Shown: positions 25,377 through 34,824 of the stretch, piece after piece
Layout: each line of letters opens with the position of its first letter
Position numbering within the stretch: position 1 is the stretch's first letter
NCBI RefSeq assembly: GCF_000712595.1
Contig: NZ_JOTN01000005.1
Location: forward strand, 217,402-281,401
Direction of reading: 5' to 3'
From: Bacillus manliponensis
GTDB taxonomy: Bacteria > Bacillota > Bacilli > Bacillales > Bacillaceae_G
Length of the DNA stretch: 64,000 nucleotides
Program-made: the position numbers and the translations under genes
The notes under the pieces: generated by a model
What the model was told of the DNA's origin: nothing
Seen by the model: the letters and a program-made list of their open reading frames with translations, nothing else
The model's database searches: none

Positions 25377-28300
25377 ATGGAGCAACAACTATTACTAGTA
25401 AGCTATAAAAACAGACTACATAAGTGTGGTTTGAATCCGTATGAACATCCAGAGGTAACAGTTGGTGGAGAGTGGACCAACAACATTACGAATCTTGAAT
25501 TGAAAGAGTCATTTCCGCTAACTTGGGACGAACATATTAACGCATGGAAAATAAAAGATACAGTTATACCTTATCAAAAAGAATATACAATGAAATTACA
25601 TTCTCATGAAATAGTAAAGGTTTGGATTACGAATATAGAAGAAGTAATGATGCTTGATACTGGTATGAAGTATTCCATTATGATTAGTAACAACAATGAT
25701 GATGAAATTTCCATTGCAGATACAAAAGCTGATATTGTTTTACTACGTGAATCGCTATATGAGCCTTTTCAAATTCATGTTCATAACGGTGATGTGTATC
25801 ATAATTACTGTAAAGTTGAAGGGACAACTACCATTCAAGAAGGAGACCATCTGTACGTTGATGGTGTAATGATCGAAATGGGGAAAGAGCACATTCAGCT
25901 TTACACTTCTCATAACTATGTACAATCTACGCTCCCTCGCTTAATAGAAGGGGACAACAATATGTATGGAGAAGACTATCCGGACTATCATCGCTCACCA
26001 CGTATTATTTATCGTGAGCCTGTTGAGAAAATGACGATAGCAAAACCGTCTAGTGAGCCGACTAAGCCAACAGAACAACTTTGGAAACTTATTGCGCCAT
26101 CACTTGTGATGATTTTTGTAACAGTTATGTTAGCGCTTTTCATGCGATACGGTGCATTTATCATTGCATCTTTAGCAATGACAATTGTAACAATTATTGT
26201 CTCTGTGACAACTTATATTAACAATGTAAGGCAATATAAAATTGACATGGAAGAGCGGGATACAAGCTATCGTGAGTACATAAAGCAAAAAACAAAAGAT
26301 TTACATGAAGAACGTGAAAAACAACGCCATGCTCTTTACTATCATTATCCTAGTGTAGTGGAAGTTCGTGATATGGCAGTGCAAATGAACCATCGTATTT
26401 ATGAGAAAACAATGCTACACCATGATTTCTTAACATACCGTGTTGGTACTGGTCGTACTGATATGAGCTTTGAAATTCAGTTTAGTGATGAAGAATTTAG
26501 CCAAAAGAAAGATGAACTTGTTGAATTAGGAAGGGAATTACGAAGACGTTATCTTTCGCTTGACGATGTTCCAATTACAACAGACTTAATGAATGGACCA
26601 GTTGGATATATCGGACAGCGCTCTTTAGTAATAGAACAGCTACAATTATTAGTTGCGCAAACATCTTTATTCCATAGTTATTATGATTTACAATTCATTA
26701 CTATCTTCCCAGAAGAGGAGAAGCAACAGTGGGATTGGATGCGTTGGTTACCACATGCAAGCGTTCGGGACATTAATGTACGTGGATTTGTCTATCACGA
26801 ACGTAGCCGAGACCAAGTATTAAATAGTTTGTATCAAATTTTAAAAGATCGAAAATTAAAGGTAGAAGAAAAAGCTTCTTCAAATGAGAAAATATATTTC
26901 GCACCGCATTATGTTGTACTTATCACGGACGAAAAGTTGATTTTAGATCACACTATTATGGAGCTCTTTAACGAAGATCCAACAGAATTAGGCGTATCAC
27001 TTATTTTTGTACAAGATGTAATGCAAAGCTTACCAGAGCATGTGAAGACAGTTATTGATATAAGAGATTCGAAGCAAGGAAATATTATTTTGGAGCAAGG
27101 GGAACTTGTAAATCGTAAATTTAAATTAGATCGTTTCCCAGAAGGATTCCAAAAAGAAGAAATTACGAGAGCGCTAGCGCCTTTAAATCATCTGCAAAAT
27201 TTAAAAAATAGTATTCCAGAGAGTGTAACATTTTTAGAAATGTACGGTGTTGAAAAAATCCACGAACTAAATGTTATGGGACGCTGGGCAAAAAATGCAG
27301 CGCATAAATCGTTAGCTGTACCGCTTGGTCTGCGTGGAAAAGAAGATATCGTTAATTTAAACTTGCATGAAAAAGCACATGGACCACACGGTTTAATTGC
27401 CGGTACAACAGGGTCAGGTAAATCTGAAATTATTCAGTCGTACATTTTATCACTAGCAGTAAACTTCCACCCGCATGAAGTCGCATTTCTACTAATCGAC
27501 TATAAGGGCGGAGGAATGGCAAATCTATTTAAAAATTTACCGCATTTATTAGGAACAATCACAAACTTAGACGGTGCTCAAAGTATGCGTGCCTTAGCGT
27601 CAATTAAAGCGGAACTACAAAAAAGGCAGCGCATATTTGGTGAAAATGACGTTAACCATATTAATCAATATCACAAACTATATAAAGAAGGTTCCGTACA
27701 AGAGCCAATGCCGCACTTATTCTTAATTAGTGATGAGTTCGCGGAATTAAAAGCAGAACAACCAGAATTTATGAAAGAACTTGTTTCAACAGCACGTATT
27801 GGACGTTCACTAGGTATTCATTTAATACTTGCGACGCAAAAACCAAGCGGTGTTGTTGACGACCAAATTTGGAGTAACTCGAAATTTAAGTTGGCACTAA
27901 AAGTACAAAACGTAGCTGATAGTAACGAGATTTTAAAAACACCAGATGCGGCAGAAATTACCCTGCCAGGACGTTCTTACTTACAAGTCGGAAACAACGA
28001 GATTTATGAACTATTCCAATCTGCATGGAGTGGTGCGGACTATGTAGAAGACAAAGAAGATCAAGAACAACTAGATGCAACAATTTATGCAATTAACGAT
28101 CTCGGACAGTATGAAATCTTAAGTGAAGACTTAAGTGGACTTGGTCATAAGAGCCCAGTTACAACTGTACCGACAGAACTAGATGCAGTTATTGATTACA
28201 TTCATGATTACACGGAGCAGGCAGGGATTGCGCAGCTGGCAAGGCCGTGGTTACCGCCGCTTCCTGAAAAGTTATTCTTACAGGACTTACATCCGGTTCA

Positions 28301-29888
28301 CTTTAAAGAAGCATGGGCAGAAAAGAAGAAACCGTTACAAGCAACAATTGGTTTACTAGACCAACCAGAGTTACAATCTCAATCACCGCTTACATTAAAT
28401 ATAAGTAAAGATGGACACGTTGCGGTTTATTCAAGCCCAGGATACGGAAAGTCAACGTTCTTACAAACGGTAGTTATGGACTTAGCTCGTCAGCATAACC
28501 CAGAACATTTACACATGTATTTAGTTGACCTTGGAACGAATGGATTACTTCCATTAAAAGGACTACCTCATGTAGCTGATACAATTACAGTTGATGAAAC
28601 AGAGAAATGCTTGAAATTAATAGAGAGATTAACGCAAGAAATGAAGACGCGTAAAAGGATGTTAAGTCAACACGATGTTGCTAGCTTAGAAATGTACGAA
28701 AAAGCAAGTGGAAATGAAGTACCAAGTATTATTGTCGCAATAGATAATTATGATGCGGTAAAAGAAGCTGGCTTCTATGAAGCATTTGAAATGCTCATTA
28801 TGCAAATCGTTAGGGAAGGCGCAAGTGTGGGAATACATGCTGTAATTAGTGCTGGAAGACAAAACGCATTACGTATGCAGATTTACAACAATATTAAACT
28901 ACAAACTTGTCTGTATATGATTGACTATACGGAAGTATCAAGTATTGTGGGAAGAACAAGTTTAAGGGTAGAAGAAATAGCAGGCAGGGCGATTATAAAA
29001 ATAGAATCACCTACAATATTCCAAGCGGCATTACCGACGATGGCAGAAGATGCATTGCAACAAATTCAGCTATTACAGCAAGAAGCGAAAGAGATGGATA
29101 GTGAATGGCAAGGAGAACGTCCAAAAGCAATTCCAATGATGCCAGAAGTTATCGACCTAGCAACATATCGTATGAATAGACAAGTAGGAAGAGCGCTAAA
29201 GCAAGGACATATTCCAATTGGCTTAGACTTCAAAGATGTAGAAGTCATCGCTCATGACGTTGCCGTTAACGATCATCTTATGATTTATGGTGTAGATGAT
29301 AGTTTAAGAAAACGAATTGTCGCTAGCATCGTTGCTCAAGTAAACAAAGACTACTTCGAAAGCGTCACGCTTATCGATACAGCGGAATACAGCTTCGTTG
29401 AACAAAAAGAAGAGGTTACACACTACTTAGTAGGAGAAGAAGAAACGCGAAGCCACGTTACAAATTGGATAGCAACAATCCATGAACGCTCGCAAGAACT
29501 ATCAAATGCAAGACAAGAAGGAAGAGAAGCACCTGTATTTCCAAAGCAGCTAATTATCGTTTCGAATGTAGAAGAATTTAACAAATTCATGCAAATTGAA
29601 GATGATGATGCAACAACGTTAGTAGACTTATCTCGAGCGGTAGGAATCTACTTCGTCTTTGCAGGACACCACGACTATATATACCGAAACCGAGAAGCGC
29701 TGCCAATGAAAATTCGTGGCAAACTAACAGCCGCTATTGTAGCAATGCCGTTAAACGACCAAAGTATCTTCAGTGTGAAATATATTAGTAACGAGCCAGC
29801 TCTAGGAAAAGATGAAGTGTATTACTACGTAAAAGGAAACATCATAAAAATCAAAATGCCGAGAGTATTAACTGGGGTGACAGTATGA
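25377..29888 (+). CDS. essC: Type VII secretion ATPase EssC/YukBA
   Basis: The 1503-aa FtsK/SpoIIIE-type motor drives T7SSb export. Two N-terminal FHA-like domains (about 1-190) are followed by paired helices (about 238-282). The first ATPase has an intact Walker A (GTTGSGKSE, about residue 677) and Walker B (LLIDYKGGG). The second also keeps a P-loop (SSPGYGKST, about 1020) and VAIDNYD. The third, near 1310, is degenerate (YGVDDSLRKR). The last codons overlap the following lipoprotein start by four bases, tying the C-terminal substrate-specificity end to that cassette. Confidence 0.96.
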   Translation: MEQQLLLVSYKNRLHKCGLNPYEHPEVTVGGEWTNNITNLELKESFPLTWDEHINAWKIKDTVIPYQKEYTMKLHSHEIVKVWITNIEEVMMLDTGMKYSIMISNNNDDEISIADTKADIVLLRESLYEPFQIHVHNGDVYHNYCKVEGTTTIQEGDHLYVDGVMIEMGKEHIQLYTSHNYVQSTLPRLIEGDNNMYGEDYPDYHRSPRIIYREPVEKMTIAKPSSEPTKPTEQLWKLIAPSLVMIFVTVMLALFMRYGAFIIASLAMTIVTIIVSVTTYINNVRQYKIDMEERDTSYREYIKQKTKDLHEEREKQRHALYYHYPSVVEVRDMAVQMNHRIYEKTMLHHDFLTYRVGTGRTDMSFEIQFSDEEFSQKKDELVELGRELRRRYLSLDDVPITTDLMNGPVGYIGQRSLVIEQLQLLVAQTSLFHSYYDLQFITIFPEEEKQQWDWMRWLPHASVRDINVRGFVYHERSRDQVLNSLYQILKDRKLKVEEKASSNEKIYFAPHYVVLITDEKLILDHTIMELFNEDPTELGVSLIFVQDVMQSLPEHVKTVIDIRDSKQGNIILEQGELVNRKFKLDRFPEGFQKEEITRALAPLNHLQNLKNSIPESVTFLEMYGVEKIHELNVMGRWAKNAAHKSLAVPLGLRGKEDIVNLNLHEKAHGPHGLIAGTTGSGKSEIIQSYILSLAVNFHPHEVAFLLIDYKGGGMANLFKNLPHLLGTITNLDGAQSMRALASIKAELQKRQRIFGENDVNHINQYHKLYKEGSVQEPMPHLFLISDEFAELKAEQPEFMKELVSTARIGRSLGIHLILATQKPSGVVDDQIWSNSKFKLALKVQNVADSNEILKTPDAAEITLPGRSYLQVGNNEIYELFQSAWSGADYVEDKEDQEQLDATIYAINDLGQYEILSEDLSGLGHKSPVTTVPTELDAVIDYIHDYTEQAGIAQLARPWLPPLPEKLFLQDLHPVHFKEAWAEKKKPLQATIGLLDQPELQSQSPLTLNISKDGHVAVYSSPGYGKSTFLQTVVMDLARQHNPEHLHMYLVDLGTNGLLPLKGLPHVADTITVDETEKCLKLIERLTQEMKTRKRMLSQHDVASLEMYEKASGNEVPSIIVAIDNYDAVKEAGFYEAFEMLIMQIVREGASVGIHAVISAGRQNALRMQIYNNIKLQTCLYMIDYTEVSSIVGRTSLRVEEIAGRAIIKIESPTIFQAALPTMAEDALQQIQLLQQEAKEMDSEWQGERPKAIPMMPEVIDLATYRMNRQVGRALKQGHIPIGLDFKDVEVIAHDVAVNDHLMIYGVDDSLRKRIVASIVAQVNKDYFESVTLIDTAEYSFVEQKEEVTHYLVGEEETRSHVTNWIATIHERSQELSNARQEGREAPVFPKQLIIVSNVEEFNKFMQIEDDDATTLVDLSRAVGIYFVFAGHHDYIYRNREALPMKIRGKLTAAIVAMPLNDQSIFSVKYISNEPALGKDEVYYYVKGNIIKIKMPRVLTGVTV

Positions 29889-30709
29889 AACAAAAGCTAA
29901 TGATAAAACTAACAGCAGTAGTGACAACAGTAGCAACTTTATTAGGAGGATGTGGAATCGTGGGAGAAACAAAAATAGCGTATGAACCGTTTGAAAAAGC
30001 ATTAGATGAAGGTGATATGGCGAAGGTGATGTCAGCTGGGGAAGATGGGTATGCGCATGTGGGTGAACAAGTGATTTTTAGTACGCGAGAAGCTAAGGAA
30101 GATGGTAAGCATATTAAAACCATCTATCAAACGACGAATGGAGTTTATAATTCGACAGAAAAGAAATTATATGGAAGTACGACACAAAAAATCGCTACAA
30201 AGATTAAGAGTAAGGAAGACCCTACATCCGTTGAAAATTATAAAAGCGAACATATTTATGATGCCGATATTATGTATGCGGATGGAAAGGTAACAAGTGT
30301 GAATCCCGATGTGGATATTTCTCATGTTTCATTTCTTCTTGATCAGTTACAAGGAATTGGTAAACTGACACCAGATGAAGATACACAAGGAGGAAGTGAG
30401 CCGAACTCTGTTGGGTATGATCTAACAGAAGAGCGATTCCAAGAGTTAATTAACAATAAGTTGAACATTAATTATGATGAGTTTGAGGACGGGTCTATTG
30501 TATTAGATTTTAACTCTACTAAAGGATCTAGTACTTTACCCATGGCATTATTGGAAATCGGGATAGTTGTAAGGTTTAAGAAAAAGAATGATGAAGGGAG
30601 TCTAGTAAATCATAGTTTGCAAATATACTACAGTTTTAATGATAAGAAAGGTAATGAAAAAGCCAAGGCAGTTTACATGGACTATGAAAATAAGTACAAA
30701 AATAAATAA
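29885..30709 (+). CDS. T7SS-linked lipoprotein, candidate immunity protein (copy 1)
   Basis: A 274-aa protein with a lipoprotein signal (MKQKLMIKLTAVVTT, then LGGC lipobox, Cys23). The mature part is acidic with mixed alpha/beta character and no enzyme motif. ATG 29885 overlaps the essC stop, giving translational coupling. It directly precedes the lipase gene. Two paralogues occur downstream (33149-33976 intact, 35637-36017 truncated). In S. aureus the T7SS lipase TslA is neutralised by a lipoprotein on the outer membrane face, so immunity is the best inference; it is not shown. Confidence 0.8.
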   Translation: MKQKLMIKLTAVVTTVATLLGGCGIVGETKIAYEPFEKALDEGDMAKVMSAGEDGYAHVGEQVIFSTREAKEDGKHIKTIYQTTNGVYNSTEKKLYGSTTQKIATKIKSKEDPTSVENYKSEHIYDADIMYADGKVTSVNPDVDISHVSFLLDQLQGIGKLTPDEDTQGGSEPNSVGYDLTEERFQELINNKLNINYDEFEDGSIVLDFNSTKGSSTLPMALLEIGIVVRFKKKNDEGSLVNHSLQIYYSFNDKKGNEKAKAVYMDYENKYKNK

Positions 30710-30731
30710 ATAAAAGGAGGGGAAAGCAAAA

Positions 30732-32273
30732 ATGAATGAAGAGAAGTTTAACCTATCCTCTGATCGAGGAAAGTTACAATTAGCTAGTGATGATATTTAT
30801 AAATTTGATGGGGGTAAAAAACCATATAATTCTTCAACGGAGAGTAATATTCTAGACTTAGAAGAGAAATTTAATGCAACGATTAAATATCCTGAGACAG
30901 ATCCTAAAACAGGGTTTTCAGGATATACATTTGAAACTGATACTGGGGAAATAGTAATAGCGTATGTAGGAACACAAACAGATAAGGATTTAGCATTTAA
31001 TATTGGTACGGTAGATGCAAAGGATGTTAAAGAGGATGCAAAAATTGGTTGGAATAATATATTTAACACAAACATCCCAGTAGATAACTATGATAAGTCA
31101 GATGAATATTATAAAATGATAAGAGAAAAGTATCCTGATAAGAAAATTACAGTAATCGGTCATTCATTAGCAGGAGGAAGTGCGAATACTGTTGTAGTAA
31201 GAAATCCAGGAGATAATGTTGAATCGTTAACTTACAATCCAGCTCCAATTTTAGATTCGGATTTTGAAAAGTATGGAAGTATGCTGGATGAAAGGAATAT
31301 TCGCAATGCAATTAATGAATATGACCCTTTATATCAAGGGGTAAAAGCTATGGATTTTATTATTCCAGGGCAAAAATTTATTATAGAAAATGGTGCGGGA
31401 CACTCTAACGCACTTAAAGATAATGATTTTGATACAAATAGCGACCTAATAAGGTTTAAAACATTACCAAATAATGATGAAACAGGCGTAGATACTACTC
31501 CTAGCATTTTGGAACTTGTAAAAGCGAGTGGGGCACTTTATGCGGGGATTACATATGATGGAAAAGAAGTCTCCGCTGCAGAAAAAATAATAGGTGGTGG
31601 AGTAGTAAGGAGTATTATGAGGGCTCCAGGGATTTCTCATTTGCTAGTAAGTTTGAGTTTCGCTGCAGATATTGGAGAGGCAGAAGAAATAGTAAAAAAA
31701 GTTAAAGCACAAATTGAAGAAAATATGTCTAAGCTAAACGGGATATATGAAGGTGCAAAATCAAAAGTTATTGCAGAAGCTATAAAGTTTAGTATAGTAG
31801 TTTCTACGGAAATTAATAGTACAATTGATGAAGCTGTTGACTGGATTGAGACAAATTTAGCACGTTGCAAAGAACTTGTTATGAAAGTACTAGAGTCTGT
31901 TTTTGATCATGCAGTAGACTTTTTAGCTGGATGCATTGCAGTGTATTTAACATTAGGGGAAATTCAGGAGATTGCTACAGAAATAGCCGCCTCACTTGTA
32001 CAAGATATATTAGACTTGTTTGAAGGAGATTTTGTTCTTGATACAAGTATTACCGCAATTGTTGGTGATCATATCCGCAGTAATCGAAATGCGTTAACGA
32101 ATTTATTTATGAATGATAGTAGAAGAGGTATTGATCGTTCATTGTTGAATGAGGTCGCAAAAGATATAAAAGAGTTTTCAGAAGAGCTAAAGGAATTTAA
32201 GGAAGATGTTTCATCTGCAGTTGTTTCTATGATGGCAAAAGATGAAGAACTTTATGCAGTTAAGTATCACTAA
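30732..32273 (+). CDS. Putative T7SS lipase toxin with reverse domain order
   Basis: The 513-aa protein has an N-terminal alpha/beta-hydrolase domain (about 1-270). The serine elbow is GHSLAGG (Ser145), with likely partners Asp198 (NEYDPLY) and His224 (GAGHSN). From about 315 to 513 it is continuous helix with no signal peptide. This order, lipase first and LXG-like helical part last, is that of S. aureus TslA, a secreted antibacterial T7SS lipase. A strong AAAGGAGGGG site precedes ATG. Neighbours are a lipoprotein before it and a small helical protein and DUF4176 protein after it. Substrate lipid unknown. Confidence 0.8.
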   Translation: MNEEKFNLSSDRGKLQLASDDIYKFDGGKKPYNSSTESNILDLEEKFNATIKYPETDPKTGFSGYTFETDTGEIVIAYVGTQTDKDLAFNIGTVDAKDVKEDAKIGWNNIFNTNIPVDNYDKSDEYYKMIREKYPDKKITVIGHSLAGGSANTVVVRNPGDNVESLTYNPAPILDSDFEKYGSMLDERNIRNAINEYDPLYQGVKAMDFIIPGQKFIIENGAGHSNALKDNDFDTNSDLIRFKTLPNNDETGVDTTPSILELVKASGALYAGITYDGKEVSAAEKIIGGGVVRSIMRAPGISHLLVSLSFAADIGEAEEIVKKVKAQIEENMSKLNGIYEGAKSKVIAEAIKFSIVVSTEINSTIDEAVDWIETNLARCKELVMKVLESVFDHAVDFLAGCIAVYLTLGEIQEIATEIAASLVQDILDLFEGDFVLDTSITAIVGDHIRSNRNALTNLFMNDSRRGIDRSLLNEVAKDIKEFSEELKEFKEDVSSAVVSMMAKDEELYAVKYH

Positions 32274-32323
32274 GTTTTGAAAGAAATAAAATTTGATAGA
32301 TTATATGGATGAGGAGAATCAAG

Positions 32324-32584
32324 ATGAACTTGCATTTGATTATGAGTAGAATCCATAGTACATTTCCTGATAATGGTGGACAGGCTGAAATTACGAGTGT
32401 AGTCAATAAGCTTGAGAAAGCTGCTGTTGCTTTAAAAGCTGATGTGAAAAAATTAGAAAGTAGTATTGATACACACATGCAAGGTAAAACACGAGATGCT
32501 TTTATTGATCGAATCGATAAGTTAGAAAAAAAGAGACGTAAAATAGAAGAGAAAATTACGGTATTGAAAGGGACGATTAATTAA
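32324..32584 (+). CDS. Small helical T7SS partner protein (TlaA/WXG100-like)
   Basis: An 86-aa, almost fully helical protein. Two helices are separated by a turn near residue 52 (HMQGKTRDAF), similar in size and shape to WXG100 and Lap/Tla proteins but without a WXG. The frame opens at ATG 32309; GAGGAG seven bases before ATG 32324 favours the latter. It sits 50 bases after the lipase gene, so it probably pairs with the helical C terminus of the lipase to form the export signal. Confidence 0.7.
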   Translation: MNLHLIMSRIHSTFPDNGGQAEITSVVNKLEKAAVALKADVKKLESSIDTHMQGKTRDAFIDRIDKLEKKRRKIEEKITVLKGTIN

Positions 32585-32585
32585 C

Positions 32586-32918
32586 ATGAAAGACTACATG
32601 GAGAATGTGTTGCCACTAGGAAGTGTTGTACGAGTCAACTTTGACGAAAAAGTAGAGTATGTCATTACAACACGCGGCGTTTTACTAGATGATGAAACAT
32701 TTTATGACTATGGGGGAGTGTTACACCCAGTAGGGTTAACAGCAGAAAGTTATAAGTTATTTAATCACTCGGATATTGTAGAAGTAAAATTTGAAGGGTA
32801 TAAAAATAAAATTGAAACTCAATTTGCGGCTAAGTTTAAAGTATGGCGTAATGAGTTCGTTGAGAAAGTAATTGAAAAAAACAAAGAAGAGAAAGAAGAG
32901 CAACTAGTAGAAGGATGA
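32586..32918 (+). CDS. DUF4176-like T7SS accessory protein
   Basis: A 110-aa protein. The opening VLPLGSVVRVNFDEKVEYVI and the DYGGVLHPVGL core are typical of DUF4176 proteins, small cytoplasmic factors that recur in LXG and T7SS toxin operons. A basic/acidic helical tail ends it. It begins one base after the preceding stop, so the two are co-translated. A role in chaperoning or targeting the lipase is inferred from context. Confidence 0.75.
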   Translation: MKDYMENVLPLGSVVRVNFDEKVEYVITTRGVLLDDETFYDYGGVLHPVGLTAESYKLFNHSDIVEVKFEGYKNKIETQFAAKFKVWRNEFVEKVIEKNKEEKEEQLVEG

Positions 32919-33028
32919 GATTCATAATTTATGTGAGGCCATCAGGTTTATCGATGAAATAGAATATAATTTGCCTTTACAAAATGAATAGATTTCATAA
33001 GTATCCTTAATAGATAGTTGAAGTAATT

Positions 33029-33064
33029 AAAGATGGGTTCGGGAAATCGAACCCATCTTTTTTG
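33029..33064 (+). terminator. Terminator of the T7SS lipase cassette
   Basis: AAGATGGGTTCG / CGAACCCATCTT arms with GGAAAT loop and a T-run. It closes the operon about 110 bases after the DUF4176 gene. Confidence 0.9.
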
Positions 33065-33148
33065 TTTAGTAAGTGAATGTATACAAAAGTTCAGGAATGA
33101 AAATACATGGATGGTTAAAGAAAATAAAATATGAACTGGAGTAAAAAT

Positions 33149-33976
33149 ATGAAACGAAAGTTGATGATAAGGTTTGTAGTAGTAACAATAGTAGCAACTT
33201 TATTAGGAGGATGTGGAATCGTGGGAGAAATAAAAATAGAGTACGAAAGACTTGTAAAAGCATTAGATGAAGGTGATATGGCGACGGTGATGTCGGCTGG
33301 GGAAGATGGGTATGCGTATGTGGAAGAAAGGGGGATATATAGTATTCTTGAAGAGAAGGAAGATGGTGAACATAGCAAGACAGTGTATCAAACGACAGAG
33401 GGTATCTATAATACAAAAGAAAAAATTTTATACGGGGATACAACACAAGAGATTGTTACAGATATTGAGAAGGAAGAGAATCTAATATCACGTGAAAATT
33501 ATAAAGATGAACACATTTATGATGCCAATATTATGTATACCGATGGAAAGGTAACGAGTGCGAATCCAAATGTAGATGTTTCTTACATTAAAATGATTAT
33601 TGATAGTTTACAGGGAATTGCTGAGTTAGAACCAACTAATGATACAAAAGGTGGGAGCGAACCAAATACAGTAGGTTATACCTTAACAGAAGCGCAATTT
33701 CAGGAAATAGTAAATGCCAAATTGAAAATAGAGTATGACGAGTTTAAACATGCGACTATTACTTTAGATTTTGATTCGGCTAAAGATTCTAGTACATCGC
33801 CAATGGATTTGGTAAAAGTTGGGATAGTGGTGAGTTTCAATAAAAAGAATGAAGAAGGCCAGAGTCTGTATCATCAGTATCAAACTTATTATAGTTTCAA
33901 TAGTAAAAAAGATAATGAGGAGGCCGAATCAAAAGAAGATTATAAGGATTATAAAGAGGAGTACCTAAATAGATAG
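33149..33976 (+). CDS. T7SS-linked lipoprotein paralogue (copy 2)
   Basis: The 275-aa protein is clearly related to the product of 29885-30709 along its whole length (shared GGCGIVGE, KALDEGDMA, VMSAGEDGYA, GGSEPN). It has the same lipobox at LGGC. ATG 33149 with CTGGAG upstream is preferred over ATG 33131. It is followed by a broken lipase stub (33996-34378). Spare immunity genes kept after loss of their toxin are a known pattern in polymorphic toxin loci; that role here is inference. Confidence 0.8.
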   Translation: MKRKLMIRFVVVTIVATLLGGCGIVGEIKIEYERLVKALDEGDMATVMSAGEDGYAYVEERGIYSILEEKEDGEHSKTVYQTTEGIYNTKEKILYGDTTQEIVTDIEKEENLISRENYKDEHIYDANIMYTDGKVTSANPNVDVSYIKMIIDSLQGIAELEPTNDTKGGSEPNTVGYTLTEAQFQEIVNAKLKIEYDEFKHATITLDFDSAKDSSTSPMDLVKVGIVVSFNKKNEEGQSLYHQYQTYYSFNSKKDNEEAESKEDYKDYKEEYLNR

Positions 33977-33995
33977 ATTAAGGAGTGGAAAATTA

Positions 33996-34378
33996 ATGAC
34001 TAATAATAAAGTTAAATTGTCTTCTGATAGAGGAAAATTACAATTGGCCGGCGATGATATTTATAAGTTTGATGAGGGGAAGCCACCATATGATGACCCT
34101 GATAAAAAAATATAAAGAAATTAGAAGCCAATTTTAATGCGGAAGTTAAATATCCTGAGACAGACCCTAATACAGGATTTTCAGCATATACATTTAAAAC
34201 TAAAGATACTAAGGTAGTCATAATGGAGAGAATAAGAAAAGGCAGATTTGGTGTTCACGCTGGTAAAGAATATAAAATATATGAAAATGATAATGGGAGT
34301 TATGATTTGGTTTCCAGTGATATAACAGATTTAAAGAATGGTTTTGTTGAAGAATATCCATCCACTTTTGATCAATAA
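33996..34378 (+). pseudogene. Frameshifted, chimeric stub of a second T7SS lipase
   Basis: The frame from ATG 33996 (AGGAGTGG upstream) encodes KLSSDRGKLQLAGDDIYKFD, nearly the N terminus of the lipase at 30732, but stops at 34113. A run of seven A (34104-34110) explains this: one more A would restore ANFNAEVKYPETDPNTGF, again matching the lipase. After VVI (about 34223) the homology ends. About 50 unrelated residues follow (RKGRFGVHAGKEYKIYEN onward) to TAA 34376. The catalytic serine is therefore absent. This is a decayed duplicate fused to foreign sequence. Confidence 0.75.
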
Positions 34379-34452
34379 TTGTAGAAAAGTAGTGTTACTT
34401 ACTGTCCTAAGCATAATGAGTAGAAGGATAAAAATTAAAAAAGGTAAATGTG

Positions 34453-34486
34453 GAGGACTTCAGTATTAATCTGAAGCCCTTTTTTA
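34453..34486 (+). terminator. Terminator after the lipase stub
   Basis: CTTCAG / CTGAAG stem extended by GG/CC with one mismatch, followed by seven T. Confidence 0.75.
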
Positions 34487-34531
34487 TAGAATTCATGTAG
34501 TACAATACAGGTAGACTAGTAGGGAAACTTA

Positions 34532-34669
34532 GTTATAGTAAAAGCAGCAGATACCGCATTAACGAAAGTTGAAAATGCCGTGCTAAACATAGCAAAAAAG
34601 ACGAATACAGCTATTACAAAAGAAAAAGTCTTGTTCCGGATGTGGAAGCAGCTGGGGTTGGTAGAGTAG
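34532..34669 (+). pseudogene. Decayed helical-protein remnant
   Basis: In the 446-base gap 34379-34824 one frame reads as a 45-residue amphipathic helix (VKAADTALTKVENAVLNIAKK onwards, shown here from its first 20 residues) with no start codon or ribosome site. Beyond its stop at 34667-34669 other frames are broken. It may be the end of a lost toxin or helical partner, but no parent can be named. Nothing else is seen in the gap apart from the terminator. Confidence 0.35.
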
Positions 34670-34824
34670 CGGCAGAATCCCCCATGCAATTGAGAAGAAA
34701 ACGGCACAGTTTTTTGAGAAAGGTTGTGTTTATAGAGAAAGTTGGAAAATAAAAATTTAGATATGGTAGTATATGGATTTATAGATAATAACATCTAGTA
34801 CATATTAGAAAGAAGGCATAGTAG

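Noticed and set aside
33066-33446. Long minus-strand frames opposite the lipoprotein genes (also near 35569-35904)
   Set aside because: They are antisense to well supported lipoprotein genes, recur at matching positions in each paralogue because the sense sequences are similar, and lack ribosome sites.
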